Shown in pieces: positions 10,615 through 23,629 of a stretch of 60,000 nt of DNA. Where the stretch lies: NCBI GenBank assembly GCA_950295325.1, contig OX485806.1, forward strand, positions 6,326,001-6,386,000. The letters are read 5' to 3'. The notes beneath the pieces were generated by a model. It was not told the DNA's origin. It made no database searches and was given only the letters and a program-made list of their open reading frames with translations. The stretch comes from Polytrichum commune (lineage: Eukaryota > Streptophyta > Polytrichopsida > Polytrichales > Polytrichaceae). Each line of letters begins with the position of its first letter. Positions within the stretch are counted from its first letter, which is position 1. The position numbers and the translations under genes were made by a program.

Positions 10615-13600
10615 AGTGTGTGGGAGAAGACATGGCCACTTGTGGATGGCAAGCACGGGGAGGTCACTCGCAAAAATCGTAGAAACAACGTGCGATAAAA
10701 AATAAGGTCTAATATATTCATTGTAGGTAAATTTTGCAAAAAAAACATACATATAATATAGGGGGTTTTAAAATAGTGAAACATGTTTACATGTAAAATA
10801 CCACCACATATTATGCCATGTTTTATCTTGTCAGTACATGTAAAATAAACGTGAAAACAATTACTAGGGGTAGTGAGTCTAGGGTAGGGTTTGTGCTAGT
10901 GGATGAAAAAAAACTATTTGTTTGTTGAAAATGCTTGGATGGATGATTTCGCACGTTGGCTTGCTTGATCATTACTAAACCAATGGTTCCAATGTGGAGT
11001 TAATGATCTCTACATACCCACGTGCCGGGAGGGGAAATATCGGCGTTTGTTTGACTTTATTTCACAGTCTAAGACAATGCTTTAGTTACATGCCGTTGCC
11101 TTAGGTTTATTGTTTTGATTTAGTTCATGTGAGTTTTAGCATTGTGGCTGAACTTCACAATTCATGGTTGTAAGAAGAGAAATGCCCTTCATGAGAAAAA
11201 ACGTCGGTTACAGAACCAAAAAAAAGGGTGTACGAAATAAAATGCGGTTAAAAAAAATGGACAACAATTGGGCTCTGAGTCAAAAAAATTGGTTACTTGC
11301 GGTATAAGAAGAAAAAAAAGCAATATAAATAAAATAGGGTAATTTGAAATGATTCCACCAAAAAGTTATAATGACTGATAGGGTGTATTAAAATACAAGC
11401 ATTTACCTTTATTTTGAAGAATACTATACCTTATAATTTTTTCAGCAAGGTAAATAGCCCCCCGATAAATAGGTCTTGAGCACACGTGTATGCATTAATT
11501 AAAGAGGGAGTGACCTCCCCTTGATGGCAAGCCTTTGAGTAAGGGAACCTCAACGGGGTCACTTAGAAAGTATTGAGGAAAACATGTGGGATACAATGAT
11601 AGGGTCCCATATGAAATATGTTCAATTATGATATTGCACTTCCAAATGCTCATTTTTTATTCAATTAGTGTTCATGTGGTGAGATGAGAATATTTTGGGA
11701 CGTTAATGTGAACATGAGAAGGTGATTTTGTTCCCAAACCACCTCTACTTTGAGAGAACTAGGGCACATTCACAAGGTGATGGCGGTGACATGGATCATG
11801 TATGTTTCTTGGTTGTTGGCTTCTTGAGCTTTGCTAGGTGGTTTAATGGGTGTCCTTGTTTGGGTGGGTTGCTTGGTTTTGGTTCAATTTACATGGCCGT
11901 GTGGCACATTTGAGAGGCCCCACTCTAACGAGGCATGTTTTTGGGTTCCATTCTATTCATTTGGTGTCGGTCTTGTGGCATTAATATGTAATATAATAAT
12001 CAAATGAAAGGTCGGAAGAGTGTACCCATATGCTTGAACAAGTGGAGAGATCAAAGGGTGGACGTCCTCCCTACATTATATATTATAAAGGTTCTATATA
12101 TAGATTTCAATTGGGTCACTATTGAACCCTCTTGACCTATAATGTTATAGAGGCAAGCTTAACTTAAATAAACGTTGTATTCAAGGTGGAAATTCCTCTA
12201 AGGTTGACCAAGATTAGTGGTTGCTCAACATACGTTTTAACCCTTCACCACTACAACTACATTCTATTGAACTTCAAACTTACATACCAACCTTGATGTC
12301 AAAGGTATTTAAAACCACTATAACCAAGTAGTTCTATGGTTGGTCACCTCTTGTATTTGGTAGCCAAGTCCTAATTGTTATGCCCCTGATTGGAGTGACC
12401 CGACACACACGCTTACAAGAGTGGACCTCAAGGTGATACCCAAGTCTTGCAAGGCAACGAGGCGATGGTCATCCATATGAAGGGGTGGCTAAGCACATTG
12501 GTGACGGTAAAGAGGGACCACATCAAGTCACATGAAAGCTAAGTGTGAGGGTTGTCTCAAAAGGATACTGCCTCATTCTACTTCCTAAAGGCATCAACAT
12601 TCTTTTAGTTGTTGGTGCAAGCACAGTAAAATGGACAACTCTTGATCCTTGCGTGATTCAAAACAATATACTAACTTTGAATTTTGTGCATATAAATATT
12701 TTTAAAACATATAGATCTACAAAGCCAAGAAATTTATGCTGAAAAAAGATTCCTACATATTTTAGAAGACAATGCAAGTGGGTGTGCAAGTGGTCATATT
12801 GACCAAGTAATTGTCAAAAATATGTTTAGAATATGATAAAATTACATTGAGTTGATGATTTCCTAAAATTTTATTCGATGATGGCCTCAATTGCATATTG
12901 AAATCAAGAAATATGAAAAAAAAATTAAAGTTCAAAATTGTTAAGGTCCTGAATTTTATGTCCAAAACCAGATCTAGCTATTGCTTTTTGAACAATACTT
13001 TTCATAATAAATTTTGAAGATCTCATCTTGGTATTGTACATTTGAGTACTTAAGACAACAACAAAAGTCAACATGAGAAAAATCAAATTAAACCACATTT
13101 GCTACTACTTTTAGGCGTTTGACCAAAAAAAACAAAAAACAAAAAAAAACAAACTATGGATTTTAAGATACTAGAGCATTTTTTCTAGTCCACATTACTA
13201 TGTTTGAACCCTGCTTCAAATCAATATTTTCTCCATCTAGGTTGATTAAACCACCATTGCAAATGTATTCTCAAGGGTTTTCCAATAATGTAAATAATTA
13301 CCCAAACAAACAAGGGATGTGGCCTACAAAACCCATAAGAGTATGCAAGAGTGTTATCCCTAAAAGTGGTTGTTGGCCTCACTTTGGGGTAGACATTCCA
13401 TCTTTGATAGTGAGGTGCGTGGGGGCCCTACACAGAGATCAAGAAACTTATATGAGCAGGGAAAGGTAGTGAAGTCACATGGTGGTGTCCAATGATTAGT
13501 TTGGCTAACCTAGTGGAGCCATTTGGGTTGTTTAACGACATGTGGTGCAAGGACATATCTAAAGTCCCAAGATAGGTATGGAGACTAGTGAGTGTTACCA

Positions 13601-14227
13601 ATTGTGGGAAGTTTGAGGCATGTCCCCAAGGACGTGAGTCGAAGTTTGTGGTCACACAATTAATTCAAATTTTTTTTCTCCTATATGTTTGTTGTAAAAA
13701 GAATTTATCACATATGAGCCTCTACCCTAACAAAATTAGGAGTTGACTTAGTGAATATTGCCTTGAGAGACTAGAACATCATAAATTATTGGCCAATAAT
13801 TGACTGAATGCTACTGGCAAGTTGCCACGTGTCCATGGGCCATACTCATAATGGGTTGCCCAACCCCATGTGCAGCTAGAGGGCAACCTACAACAACAAA
13901 AGGGTTTCTATGCCCACCCGCATTTGCCTCCATGATTTGACAGGACCATCTCAAGACCCAGGGGTCCAGCCAATCACAGCCCAACGTTGCTACCCACACA
14001 AACACACTTCACGAGGAAGAATTCCACGTCTAGGAGGTGGGAGAGTGAGAAATAGAGAGAGGTTTAAAATTTGATCAACATGGATAAGGTGGCGCAACAA
14101 AATGCTCACAAAAACCGTTGTTGGTCCCAACAATTTCATTAGCATAACCTTATTTTTGAATGCAACTCCTTCAAGCCCAATAACTATTGAATATGGTTCC
14201 TTTGATTATCTGTGTCATTCCCCATTG

Positions 14228-14241
14228 CCCCCCCCCCCCCC
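14228..14241. repeat. C14 homopolymer
   Basis: Fourteen C residues, which shift the frames of overlapping short ORFs and are prone to sequencing error. Confidence 0.9.
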
Positions 14242-14842
14242 AAAAGCATAGGCAAGCCACAACAATTGTCATTAAAGGTTGGGCATTTATGGGGCAAGAA
14301 CCTATTGCACAAAAACTGGTTTGGATCTTTGGGTGTCTCCATGATGACTTCTTTCGCAATTGTGTGGACCCCAAGATTGGAAATTCTTTTGGGAATAATC
14401 CTAAACCTAGGCGCTTTAGATTTTCCTTATGTTGTCAATGCTATGAGATCCTAGGGTGGCGAGATCATAGAAGTAAAAGGAGATGCGAACAACTTCAGTG
14501 AGGTAGTAAATTCCAAACTATGGCTTTTGATAAGATCCTATCTACATTTTCCCAATAGCTATTAGACACTTCCTTGATTAATCTAGATATGCTTCACAAC
14601 CACATGCAATGCCCGAGTTTGCACCTGTGAGAATTCATGCCTTTGAGCCAACTCCTCTTGCTCAATTGGTCATTGAATTTATAATTCATGCTGTTGGTTG
14701 TGGGCAAGCAAGTCGGAGATCTAATCCTCAACTTTCTCGTACCACTAAGGTTGTGTCAAATCAAATAACCATTGAATTGTTGCCTAGGAATTAGGAGTCG
14801 TCACCTTGAGATTCAAAGAAAAGCACGAAATGAAGGTCGTTT

Positions 14843-15412
14843 GTGGACGATACTTTAAACTCCCTACATGGAGCGCATGAAGCAACTTGCTCAAAATGGA
14901 GGATCCATGCCGCAAAATTTAGCTACACAAATCTTAAATTTTGTTTGAAGACATTGTTGTCGATTTCAAGTAGCCCTGCTCATTTCAAATTGCAAAGACA
15001 AATTACATTGAAAAACCCTTACATGCATGTCCAACAACAAGCAATAGAAAATCTAGTTCTTTTAGCAATCCCTCCACATCCAATTGCTCAAACTTTGAGG
15101 CCAATAAGGAGGAGGTTGAAGGCAACCGCAAGACAACAAAGGTTGATGGTTGACAATGTGCATCCTAATCAAGGCGTTGCATCAGTAGGCTATGATGTTT
15201 GGCATTCAAAGACCAACAAACATTTGGAACATTCAATATTCAAAGACATAATCAATTTGGGCTTGAACGAATGTGCATCAACCGCTAAGCCGTCTCCTGT
15301 ATCAGCAATTGAATTATCTAGTAGCCCAACATATGAATCGCAACACCAATTAGACTTACCCCTGCCCATAAAAATACACAATCAATGTCTATCCCCTAAT
15401 GTTTTTTTGTAA
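14843..15412 (+). CDS. Open frame of 189 codons just before the piggyBac-like pseudogene; unidentified
   Basis: This is the longest open frame in the first 29 kb. The 189 residues are Ser/Pro/His/Gln-rich with a basic stretch (RPIRRRLKATARQQR) and no domain I recognise. It ends 30 bases before the first recognisable transposase segment, on the same strand. It could be a remnant of the element's 5' coding region or a chance frame. A shorter open frame at 14609-14794 precedes it. No splice structure could be supported. Confidence 0.25.
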   Translation: MDDTLNSLHGAHEATCSKWRIHAAKFSYTNLKFCLKTLLSISSSPAHFKLQRQITLKNPYMHVQQQAIENLVLLAIPPHPIAQTLRPIRRRLKATARQQRLMVDNVHPNQGVASVGYDVWHSKTNKHLEHSIFKDIINLGLNECASTAKPSPVSAIELSSSPTYESQHQLDLPLPIKIHNQCLSPNVFL

Positions 15413-15441
15413 AATGGGCTCTACTCGAGCAGATGTAGATG

Positions 15442-16797
15442 ATTATATGCTAGTGATCTATATGTAATCCAAGCATATGTAAAGAAGCTCACCACTGAAG
15501 AGGACATGTATAACTTTGAGTTGGCTAATGGAATGAAGATTCCATTACATGTAAGACATGGTATGCCTATTCCAAGGCAAGAGGACCCACAAATTATTCA
15601 TAACAATGCTCATGTATTGTGGACTTCCTTGTGGAAGCCCCAATTTGTAATGACTCGTTTGCAAGCAAAGAAATTAGGGATGTGAAGGAGATGAAGATGA
15701 CCAATACATGTCCAATGGTGAATTGGATGGGTATGGGTATGGTGATGTGGACTTGGGACTATTACCCCCCCTCTCGCCCCAAGAGTTTAGTGGACCTTCA
15801 TCATGACTCACAAGTGAGTTCCCTAGGTTCCCTACAACTTACAATTGTTTGTTGGGTTTTGGTTCACAGACACATTGTGAAGGATTGTTTACGAACTAAT
15901 GTTTATGCCACAAAGAAATTACCCAATGGATGCACTAGAGGGGATGTTGGTTGGATGTCATTGGATATTCTGGAGCTAAAAGCATTCATGGCTATATCTT
16001 TATATATGGGGGTAAAGAAATAGCTTAATGTGAAACTATATCGGGCAAGTAGTGAAGTGGTATTTTGGTGCCCTATAATATCTAACATCACGGGAGAGCT
16101 AAGTATTTGGCCATATGTAGATGTTTGCACTTGGTACAAAATAGACATGTTTTGTGATGATCGTACAAGTAGTGAGTATGACAAAATGGTAAAGGTACGA
16201 TGGTTGCTAGATGAGTTTTGAGATAGGTGTAAAAAAAAAAAATTTAGGGCAAGAGATAACGAGGGATGATATGATGGTTAGGTACAAGGGTAAATATTGT
16301 CTAGCAAGCCAATATATGCCCACGAAACTTGTGAAATGGGGGTTCAATATATGGTGTCTAGCCGATAGCAAGTCTAAACATGTTTGGACATTTAATGTTT
16401 ACTGCAGAGCGCCACAAAGGATTGATATAGAGGAAAAATCAAAGAAGGCGGATGCTAAACAAGGAATAAATGTAGTTAAAAAAAATTGGAGGGTCTAGAT
16501 GGGAGGATCCATACATGTATGATGGACAATTTATTTAAAAGCATAGAGTTATTCAATGATTTAGAAGCTAGGAGTATTTATGCTACAAGCATCATTTGCA
16601 ATAACCGAATAGGGTTACCAAAGGCATTGGCCCAAACCAAAGTGTTTGCCATAATCCCACAAGGGACTCTTGATTGAAGGATGCACCCAAGTAAGAGGAT
16701 GACATTTGTGGCATGGATGGACAAGACACAGGGAGGTCACTCCATTGTCAAGTTGAACACCACGTGTGAACAAAGTTTGCTACACCTAGCTAAATGA
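15442..16797 (+). pseudogene. Broken piggyBac-like (DDE_Tnp_1_7-type) transposase
   Basis: Similarity to piggyBac transposases runs across several frames. An N-terminal piece (LTTEEDMYNFELANG, 15442-15683) is followed after a frame change by 15683-16221, which has ELKAFMAISLYMGVKK and an in-frame TAG at 16021. After another shift near the A-run at 16231-16242 comes ITRDDMMVRYKGKY...QYMPTKLVKWGF. After a third shift comes MMDNLFKSIELF...NRIGLPKAL, and past a TGA at 16675 comes FVAWMDK. The first two catalytic Asp positions of the family are still visible (in RDDMM and MMDNLF); the third could not be placed. At least two stops and three frame changes make it non-functional. I did not find its terminal repeats or TTAA duplications. 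Confidence 0.8.
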
Positions 16798-16877
16798 AGA
16801 TGTCATCTAGCTTGGGGCATCATAAGGCATGAGTTCACTCTTCTTAGAGTGGAGCTCTTTCCATCTCTCGGGAAGAA

Positions 16878-16904
16878 CTACACTAAATATTATATTTAGT
16901 GTCA
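16878..16904. repeat. Near-palindromic motif, most symmetrical copy
   Basis: CTACACTAAATATTATATTT then AGTGTCA. The two arms can pair almost fully. It lies about 80 bases after the broken piggyBac-like frame. Confidence 0.6.
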
Positions 16905-18264
16905 CTAATTCTAATTGTCCTGCTCAATGCTAATTGTAAACCGCGGTGTAGTGTCAGCAACACTAAATGTTAACCTAACATTATTTGTCATTCCTTGCAC
17001 TATGCCAAAAACATGCTTTTTTGACTGGGGTTTTTGATTGAAAATTGTATAAAACCATGTATTTGACTAGGACTACTTTAGTTGCAAAGTCAGTAAAATG
17101 CTTGTCAGGTCGGACCAGTCGCTTGCAACAAGCTGACTATGGTTTATTCTGTTGGCATTTCGTTCCCTATGCGCGTTCCCAAGGCCCTTTTGGGACCTCG
17201 ATTGGCACCGCCCTTGGGACATCGTCTGTCTTCACTACATATAGTCACGCACTGTTGACTAACATTAGTAAACAAGTAGTGCCCATTGTACTAAAGATAG
17301 TCACGATATACTAACTATACCTAGTAAATGCTTAGTCATGTCAATAATTACTCTAGTCATAATAAATGTGTATGATCCATAAAAAAATAGTCATCTTTGG
17401 TACAACATTCCACTATATTTAGTCACATTAGTCGGACTAGGATTAGTCAAAGAGTAGTTGAGGATTAGTAACGGGTTAGTCAAGCTCATATCTATGTGTG
17501 GTCTCCACTACATTTAGGGTTCAATTCCCAAGGCATTTTGTTGTTGTAGTTCATGGTGAACAATCTAGGGTTTACTTTGACTAAAACTAGTCACATTATT
17601 GGCATTCAGTAGTCATCAAACATAGTCTTCTTCACCACCACCACCAACAATCATTTCAGTAATTCACTTCAATTGAAAATTACTACGCAAAGTCACTTCT
17701 ACTAATTCACTTTAGTTGTACATTCCAAATTGGTGACTGATTCTAGTCACTACATGTGAATAGTTATGGTCCTTATTTTTAATATTGTTATTATAAGTAG
17801 TCAAATTAATATGACTAGTGATAGAAGTAGATGCATATTTCTGTATGCTTGGCTGTACTATTTGTGGTAACAAGCTCAGCTGCGCATCTCAACCATTCCA
17901 TAGAAACGAATACTGGTGGGATTCCATACATGGGTAAAAAGACCAAGTTATATTGGCAATAATTTTTTTTGGGTATAGTCCTCCTATAAGCAAGCTGAGG
18001 TTCCTAGAGAATAACAGGAGCTAAGTTTCCGGACTGTGGTAATTTGTAATAATTTTTTTGGGGAGTACAAATGAACATTGTTGCGATTACTATCACTTAT
18101 CAAGTGACTTTTCATCCAAATTTCAATCATCCATGACAATATTTTCATCACAAGTTGCTGACAAGAGAAGGTAGGGTTTTGGCCAATGAATGAACTCATA
18201 TTTGTTCAATTATATATAAGAAGTATCATCCAAAAAGTTACCATAGTGACATTAAATAACATAT

Positions 18265-18290
18265 GAAACTAAATATCATATTTAGTGTAG
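18265..18290. repeat. Near-palindromic motif
   Basis: AAACTAAATATCATATTTAG then TGTAG, preceded by GTTACCATAGTGACATTAAA as in the copy at 10589. Confidence 0.6.
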
Positions 18291-19650
18291 ATTACCTCCA
18301 CCTCAAGGATTTCTCAAATACAAATGTGAATTGTACTTGAATTTTTTTTGTTCTTATAATGTAGATGAAATTGAGGCACATTTCATAACATTATTCATAT
18401 CCATAGCAGTTTTATGTGGGATTGATAGTATTATGTGAATATTCCTCACATTCAGTTTGAATATCCGCAAAATATTGTCAGTCCCACATAACATTGTTAT
18501 GGATTTGAAGAATGTTATGTTTGTGTTGGACTGTTCCCTATACAACTCCACTAGGGAAAAGTTCCATTTTCTTTTCTTCTTTTCTTTTTTACTATATAAA
18601 GAATATAGTATAAGGGAGTCTCACATCTTTCTTTCAATTGAATCATCAAGTCAATAATAGCCTCTATCTCACAAAGGCTACCACAAGCCTTTTGGCTTCC
18701 TAGACTTCAAAATCCAGTTTATTTCTTAGAGCCAAGATCAAAGAATTTCCAAAATTGATCGACCCCATGGTCATGAGCAAACAAAAAAATATATATATAA
18801 AAAATTAATAATAAATCCAAGGAGTTTACACTAGGGTCCAAGCCCACCCTTAACCCTAAAAAAGGTCGAGAAGGATGGTTGACCAAACAACGTACACATT
18901 TACATTATAGTTTTATGATTAGGACACACAAATGGCTAAACTTTTGTGTGAACATTCCTAACTTTACAAAGATGTCATTTGTACAATCAAATCTACCGTT
19001 AGAGGTACATGTTTTCCCCAATAAGTTGTTGAATTGGAATGATATATTTTAAGAGGTCTGGATAGATTCCCATTTGGCTTTTGAAGTTTATTGGACCCAT
19101 GCATTTGAGTGCTACATGCCAATTCAAGAGTTGCACAATTGACCCAAGGGCCTTGTATGTGACCATTTAAAGTTTTTTAATAAAGTTTTATCATATTGAT
19201 TATATTTTAAATCGCCTAAAGTTTTTGCATCTCAAATCCAATTTTGAATTTTGAAATGGAAATCATTGTGATTCACAATTGCTAACCGGATGACATAGTT
19301 TTCAAGCCAATCTAATGCCCAAAATTGTATGAAGTTGGAAGTGCCCACAATAGGGCCACATACCTTGACCTTGATGAATTGTTACTCCTTGTGTTAAGGC
19401 CCATCCAACATGACCTCACATAGAAGTTGGGTAAATGAAAAGTTCACATCATTAAAATTAGCAGCAATCTTTTGTAACATCCATGGTTAAACGCCCCACT
19501 TCTTTGACATGGCCCCCAACCATCATTACAAAGGTAGAGGGTGGGGGGCCTAGTAAAGATATGACTATCATATGTTTGTGGTTTATTCATCTCAAGTGGC
19601 TCCTTCTAGTCTAGTTCGGGACCTCTATGTTAACTTCGGGTCAACTTTTC

Positions 19651-19678
19651 AAAAAATAAAAATAAAAATAAAAATAAT
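19651..19678. repeat. (AAAAT)n short repeat
   Basis: Four to five AAAAT units in intergenic DNA. Confidence 0.9.
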
Positions 19679-20354
19679 GATAAATTTACATTAGTTTTCA
19701 CCTTTGGTAATAGTGGTAGGGGCCTAGTTCAAAGAGGTAGGCATGTAGCCTTCGCCCTTTCGTAACTTCCAAAGCAACCTTTTACGTATGACAGATTGCA
19801 ATTCCACACAACACTAACATAAATCAAACTCTTTTCAACAACTTGGAGTTCGTGGCGTCTATGTAAACTCATCTATTGTGGATGAAGGGGCTCTAGTAAA
19901 AACAAACCTTTTACAAGGTTGAAGGCCGATTCATTCCAACTGTAATCCACTAGACCAATTAGGAGACTTTGAGACCATAGTATCCACAGTCAGTTGATCT
20001 TAAAATAGCATTTTGGGACTATAAAATAGTCCGCTCCATTTTCACCTTGCTAATGAATGAGTTTACATAGACACCACAAGTTCCTAGCCCTTCTTAACAA
20101 CATGTTTAACAAAATAACTTCACATGTTTAAAGCTTGAAGCATGTCACGCAAGGTCATGCAACAAGATTATTGCGGACGCTAATCCTCGCCTACGAACTC
20201 TCAGGGGGAGGTGGATAGGGGCTAGGACCCACAATCTGGCACCCCCAAGTAGCCACCCCCCCTCCCCCAAAATGAAAATTTCAGATCATGATCGAAAAGT
20301 ATTGCCTACTCTACTTGACTTTGAATTTTTTTTGCCCTTGCATTCTTGAAGGCT

Positions 20355-20650
20355 GCTTGTCCATATTACCCATATTGAATGCACTTCATCTTCAAGATCC
20401 AAAATCCAATATATATGTTCACTTCCACTTAATAAACGAACAAATTGACTGGGATGTCATTTTCGAGTTAAAACTATCAATAAAGCATGTAATTAACTTG
20501 GAAGTCAAAATAAATACAAAATCCTCGTTAGCATTGAGGTTATAGTTTATGTTCCATACAATTTGAAAGGGCCTTTGTCAATATGAAATTACACTAAAAT
20601 TAGTCTTCTATTTTGAGTATGCTCATTTTATAATATTTGAGTCAATGCCT
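20355..20650 (+). repeat. Fourth copy of the dispersed repeat seen at 436-1390
   Basis: The copy runs from CCCATATTGAATGCACTTCA through CTCGTTAGCATTGAGGTTAT and into the downstream ATTTGAAA...TTGTCA tail. It is diverged from the other copies and has no clear ends, so element boundaries are uncertain. Confidence 0.75.
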
Positions 20651-21314
20651 TCTACTTGCACAAGTATTCATACACATTCAAACTAATTAAGTGTGATTAG
20701 ATGTAATTAAGTGTATTAAGCCTGATGACCCTAATGAATATTGGTGTTTCTGAAGAACATTGCTCCACCTACAAAAGAATCAAAACATCAATAAATTTGA
20801 GATTTACACATAACACTAAACTCTGAATAAACCAAAATGAAAAGGTCATAATAGATATTCTTATTTTATGATGTGGGAATCTTGTTTCCCATTCATTGGA
20901 TTTATTTATTAATTTATTGATTGGGTTATTGTTGAACCACAAATGCATTTGGCTTGAAATTTGTTGAGGATTTGCCTCCAACATTGCGCCATGGAAGGCT
21001 TCAAATTTGAGTACCTTATAAGGTGTCCACACGTGTTTTGGAAATTGTCCTTTCTCCCTCACTATAACTAACTCACTCATGCTTTGGACTTTGCGGTGGC
21101 TTACATAAAAGTATATGCCACTCATATTCCCATGATCGATAGCCACTCCTACAATCCCTCATGTTGACATTCAACATAAATCTACTGAACCGATCAACTA
21201 CGTGCCCTATGGAGACGTGGTAAAAATTCAAGTTTGTGAGCCGTGTGATAGTAAACAACTTGCAGTACAAACATATGACACAACTACAAACAAAAGAAAG
21301 AAAGAAATTGCATG
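20651..21314. other. Intergenic; one 125-codon minus-strand frame
   Basis: The frame at 21146-20769 encodes a mixed sequence (AMLEANPQQISSQMHLWF) with no domain I recognise. It may be a remnant or chance. Confidence 0.3.
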
Positions 21315-22184
21315 CACACTGTCAGACACAAAACCCCACCCTAATGCGTCGTAGTCCGGGTGAGGGGTCATGACTGACATCCACAAGAGTGGTCTCACTT
21401 GACCCTTGACATGAATCACCACCATGTCCACACTTTTGGTATCACACCCAATGTTTTACTCCAAGGAAAATACAGTTACAAGCATTAAGAAATGCTCTTG
21501 TACCCACAAGTGTTTATCCTACTCTAACCCAAGAAGAATCTTAAACTCACCACTCCAGCCTAGTGCACTTAACTACCAACCTTCCCCCAACACTAACACA
21601 CCTCTCCTGCCTCCAAGCCCTTCCTAATCTGATTTTCACCTAGGTATCGGCCCTTCAACCGGCCCTCTCGGTCATTGAGCCCACTGCCCAACTGCCTTAC
21701 TTGTGCCTGTATCCAACCTTCGGTTTCGGCTAACCATGCCAGAGCCGGGTGCCAGTCAAGAGGCTCAGACCTCACTCCAGCTGCCCTCCTTAGTTTCTGG
21801 CCTGTCGCCGCTCGAACCTGAACTGTGAAGAAGTCCAACACTTAATTCCAGCAGCCTCGGTGTGACAGCTTCACTTACTGATGTCTAATGCCCCACCCCC
21901 TGTTGTAATCCTCGGTGGCGAGATGCGGGTGGCCTTGAATCTAAGGTTCCCTTCTCTCCTGCTGCATTGCCTTCGGTGGTTGGTAAGTGGGCAACTCAAA
22001 GTGAGAAAGGCCGACATTGCCCCCTCATGTTCAATTTCTGTTATCCCTCCTCCTTGGCACTACGATTCCTAGATGTTTTCTTCTCCTTAATCAACTAAAG
22101 AGTGCCGCATTTGTCAACACCGAAGCGGCAGCTTCTCATTCATTACATGCTCTCGGAATTCCAAATTACCCCAAGCTTGGCATG

Positions 22185-23629
22185 TGTGAGCCCAAAATGG
22201 TGCCCACATGTGGTGATTGACTCTTCGAAACCAATTTTAGTTTGACTTTGAAGTGTTATGATTATTCACAAAACATAAAAAGAGTGAAGTGTGGTGTGGA
22301 TTTAAGTTTAGGCATTAAGTGGTGTTGTGTGATTATTTCAAGGTTTGATTTCAATAAGAGTATGCCTTGATAATGTGAGTAGGGGGTAAGGTGAAGCAAG
22401 GTGAGCTCCACGGGTTAAATGCCCACTTTTGGATCCACCTTGGTAGTTTAGGAAGAAGGAAGCTTGGTGGATGGGGATTAGTCCCTACTTTAGAGGTGAA
22501 GGTTAAAGGATTGTGATTGGAGGTGCTAATCCTCTCACCCTATCCTCACCTCTCTCTCCCTCTCTCCCTCTCTGCTACTTAAGGTGTTTTCTCTCTCATT
22601 TTCCTCTCTCTCCATCAAGCGCTCTCAAGGGAGCAAGCTCCTAAGAGCTTGAGCCACGTGTGTGGGTTATTAGTTTTAGTGAAGTTAATTAGTTAAGCTC
22701 TCTCTCTCATTATCTCTCAAAGGGGGGAAGCTCTTAGAGCTTGAGACAAGGGTGTGGATTAAGTAGCTCTTAGAGTAGTTGTGTGTTAGATTAGTTCATT
22801 AGCGGGGTAAGTTAGTACATTTAGCCAAAGTACAAGGAGAAGGGAGTTAGGGTGATGCTTGATTAGCACCTAGGGTTGCTTATTGAAGGCAGCTCATAGC
22901 TGACCCAAGGCCGAAGCCAACCAGTTCAGGGCCGAAGCCAACCAGTTTTAGTTCCAGGGCCGAAGCCAACCAGTTTCAGTCCCAGGGCCGAAGCCACCCA
23001 GTTCAGTTCCAGGGCCGAAGCCAACCAGTTCTAGTTCCAGGGCCAAAGCCAACCAGTTTCAGTCCCAGGGCCGAAGCCAACCCAAGTACCAGCTGATCCT
23101 GTGGGAGTGCAAGTAATTAAACTAGGCCTAGCAACTTAGTTGCTTAGCCCGAAAATTAATCTAAATCACACTAGGCTATTGTAGGCTATCCTAGATTTTA
23201 GGTAAGGGTTGGGATTCATTAGACTAGGTATGGTTGTGTGTGACTCTTTGAATGTATTAATGATGGACTATTGAGGTGAGTGTTTTTAAACACTTGCAAT
23301 CTCTTTGTCAAAATAAGATCACGTGTGCAACGAATGGAGAATGTGGAGGATCCTGGCAAGGGCAATACAAGGGAAGTAAAGATCAAGGGTGTTAGGGGAA
23401 TCTCTTTAAGGGCATGTGTGGCCAAGGCCGCGGGTTGGACCCTTGAGAAATCAAATTCCACCACACGCCAAGAGATTCAAAATAATGTAACAAGTTGAGT
23501 TAATATAAAGTGAGTACCTTGGGCATGAGAGCCACATAGCAATTCACATTATGACGTTATGAAGTGAATGTGATTCTCAAAACCATCACCCGGACTAGGA
23601 CGCTTAAGGGTGGTGGGTTTGGCCTCACA
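22185..23629 (+). mobile_element. Solo LTR (inner, nested), target duplication GCATG
   Basis: The 1,445-base block starts TGTGAGCCC and ends CTCACA, flanked by GCATG at 22180-22184 and 23630-23634. It is the same family as the LTR at 2751-4507, seen in the opposite orientation. It sits inside the older LTR 21320-24306. A 28-bp minisatellite lies in its middle. No gag-pol domains or second LTR were found, so it is a solo LTR. Confidence 0.87.
22905..23095. repeat. 28-bp minisatellite inside the inner LTR
   Basis: The core GGCCGAAGCC recurs near 22909, 22930, 22958, 22986, 23013, 23041 and 23069, mostly 28 bases apart with one 21-base step. Units carry AACCAGTT and AGTTCCAGG or AGTCCCAGG. The array occupies roughly the same place in this LTR (about 720 bases from the TGTGAG end) as the unrelated 77-bp array in the LTR at 2751-4507 (about 680 bases from the matching end). 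Confidence 0.9.

Larger units (their letters stand above)
9831..14608. other. Intergenic, AT-rich
   Basis: Contains one palindromic motif (10589), an AACAT tract and the C14 run. Open frames stay under about 105 codons and the best of them (14187-14501) spans the C-run. No gene supported. Confidence 0.5.
16798..20354. other. Intergenic, AT-rich
   Basis: Holds two palindromic motifs (16878, 18265) and an AAAAT tract. A stretch at 17080-17830 repeats AGTCA/TAGTCAC words loosely. No gene supported. Confidence 0.5.
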
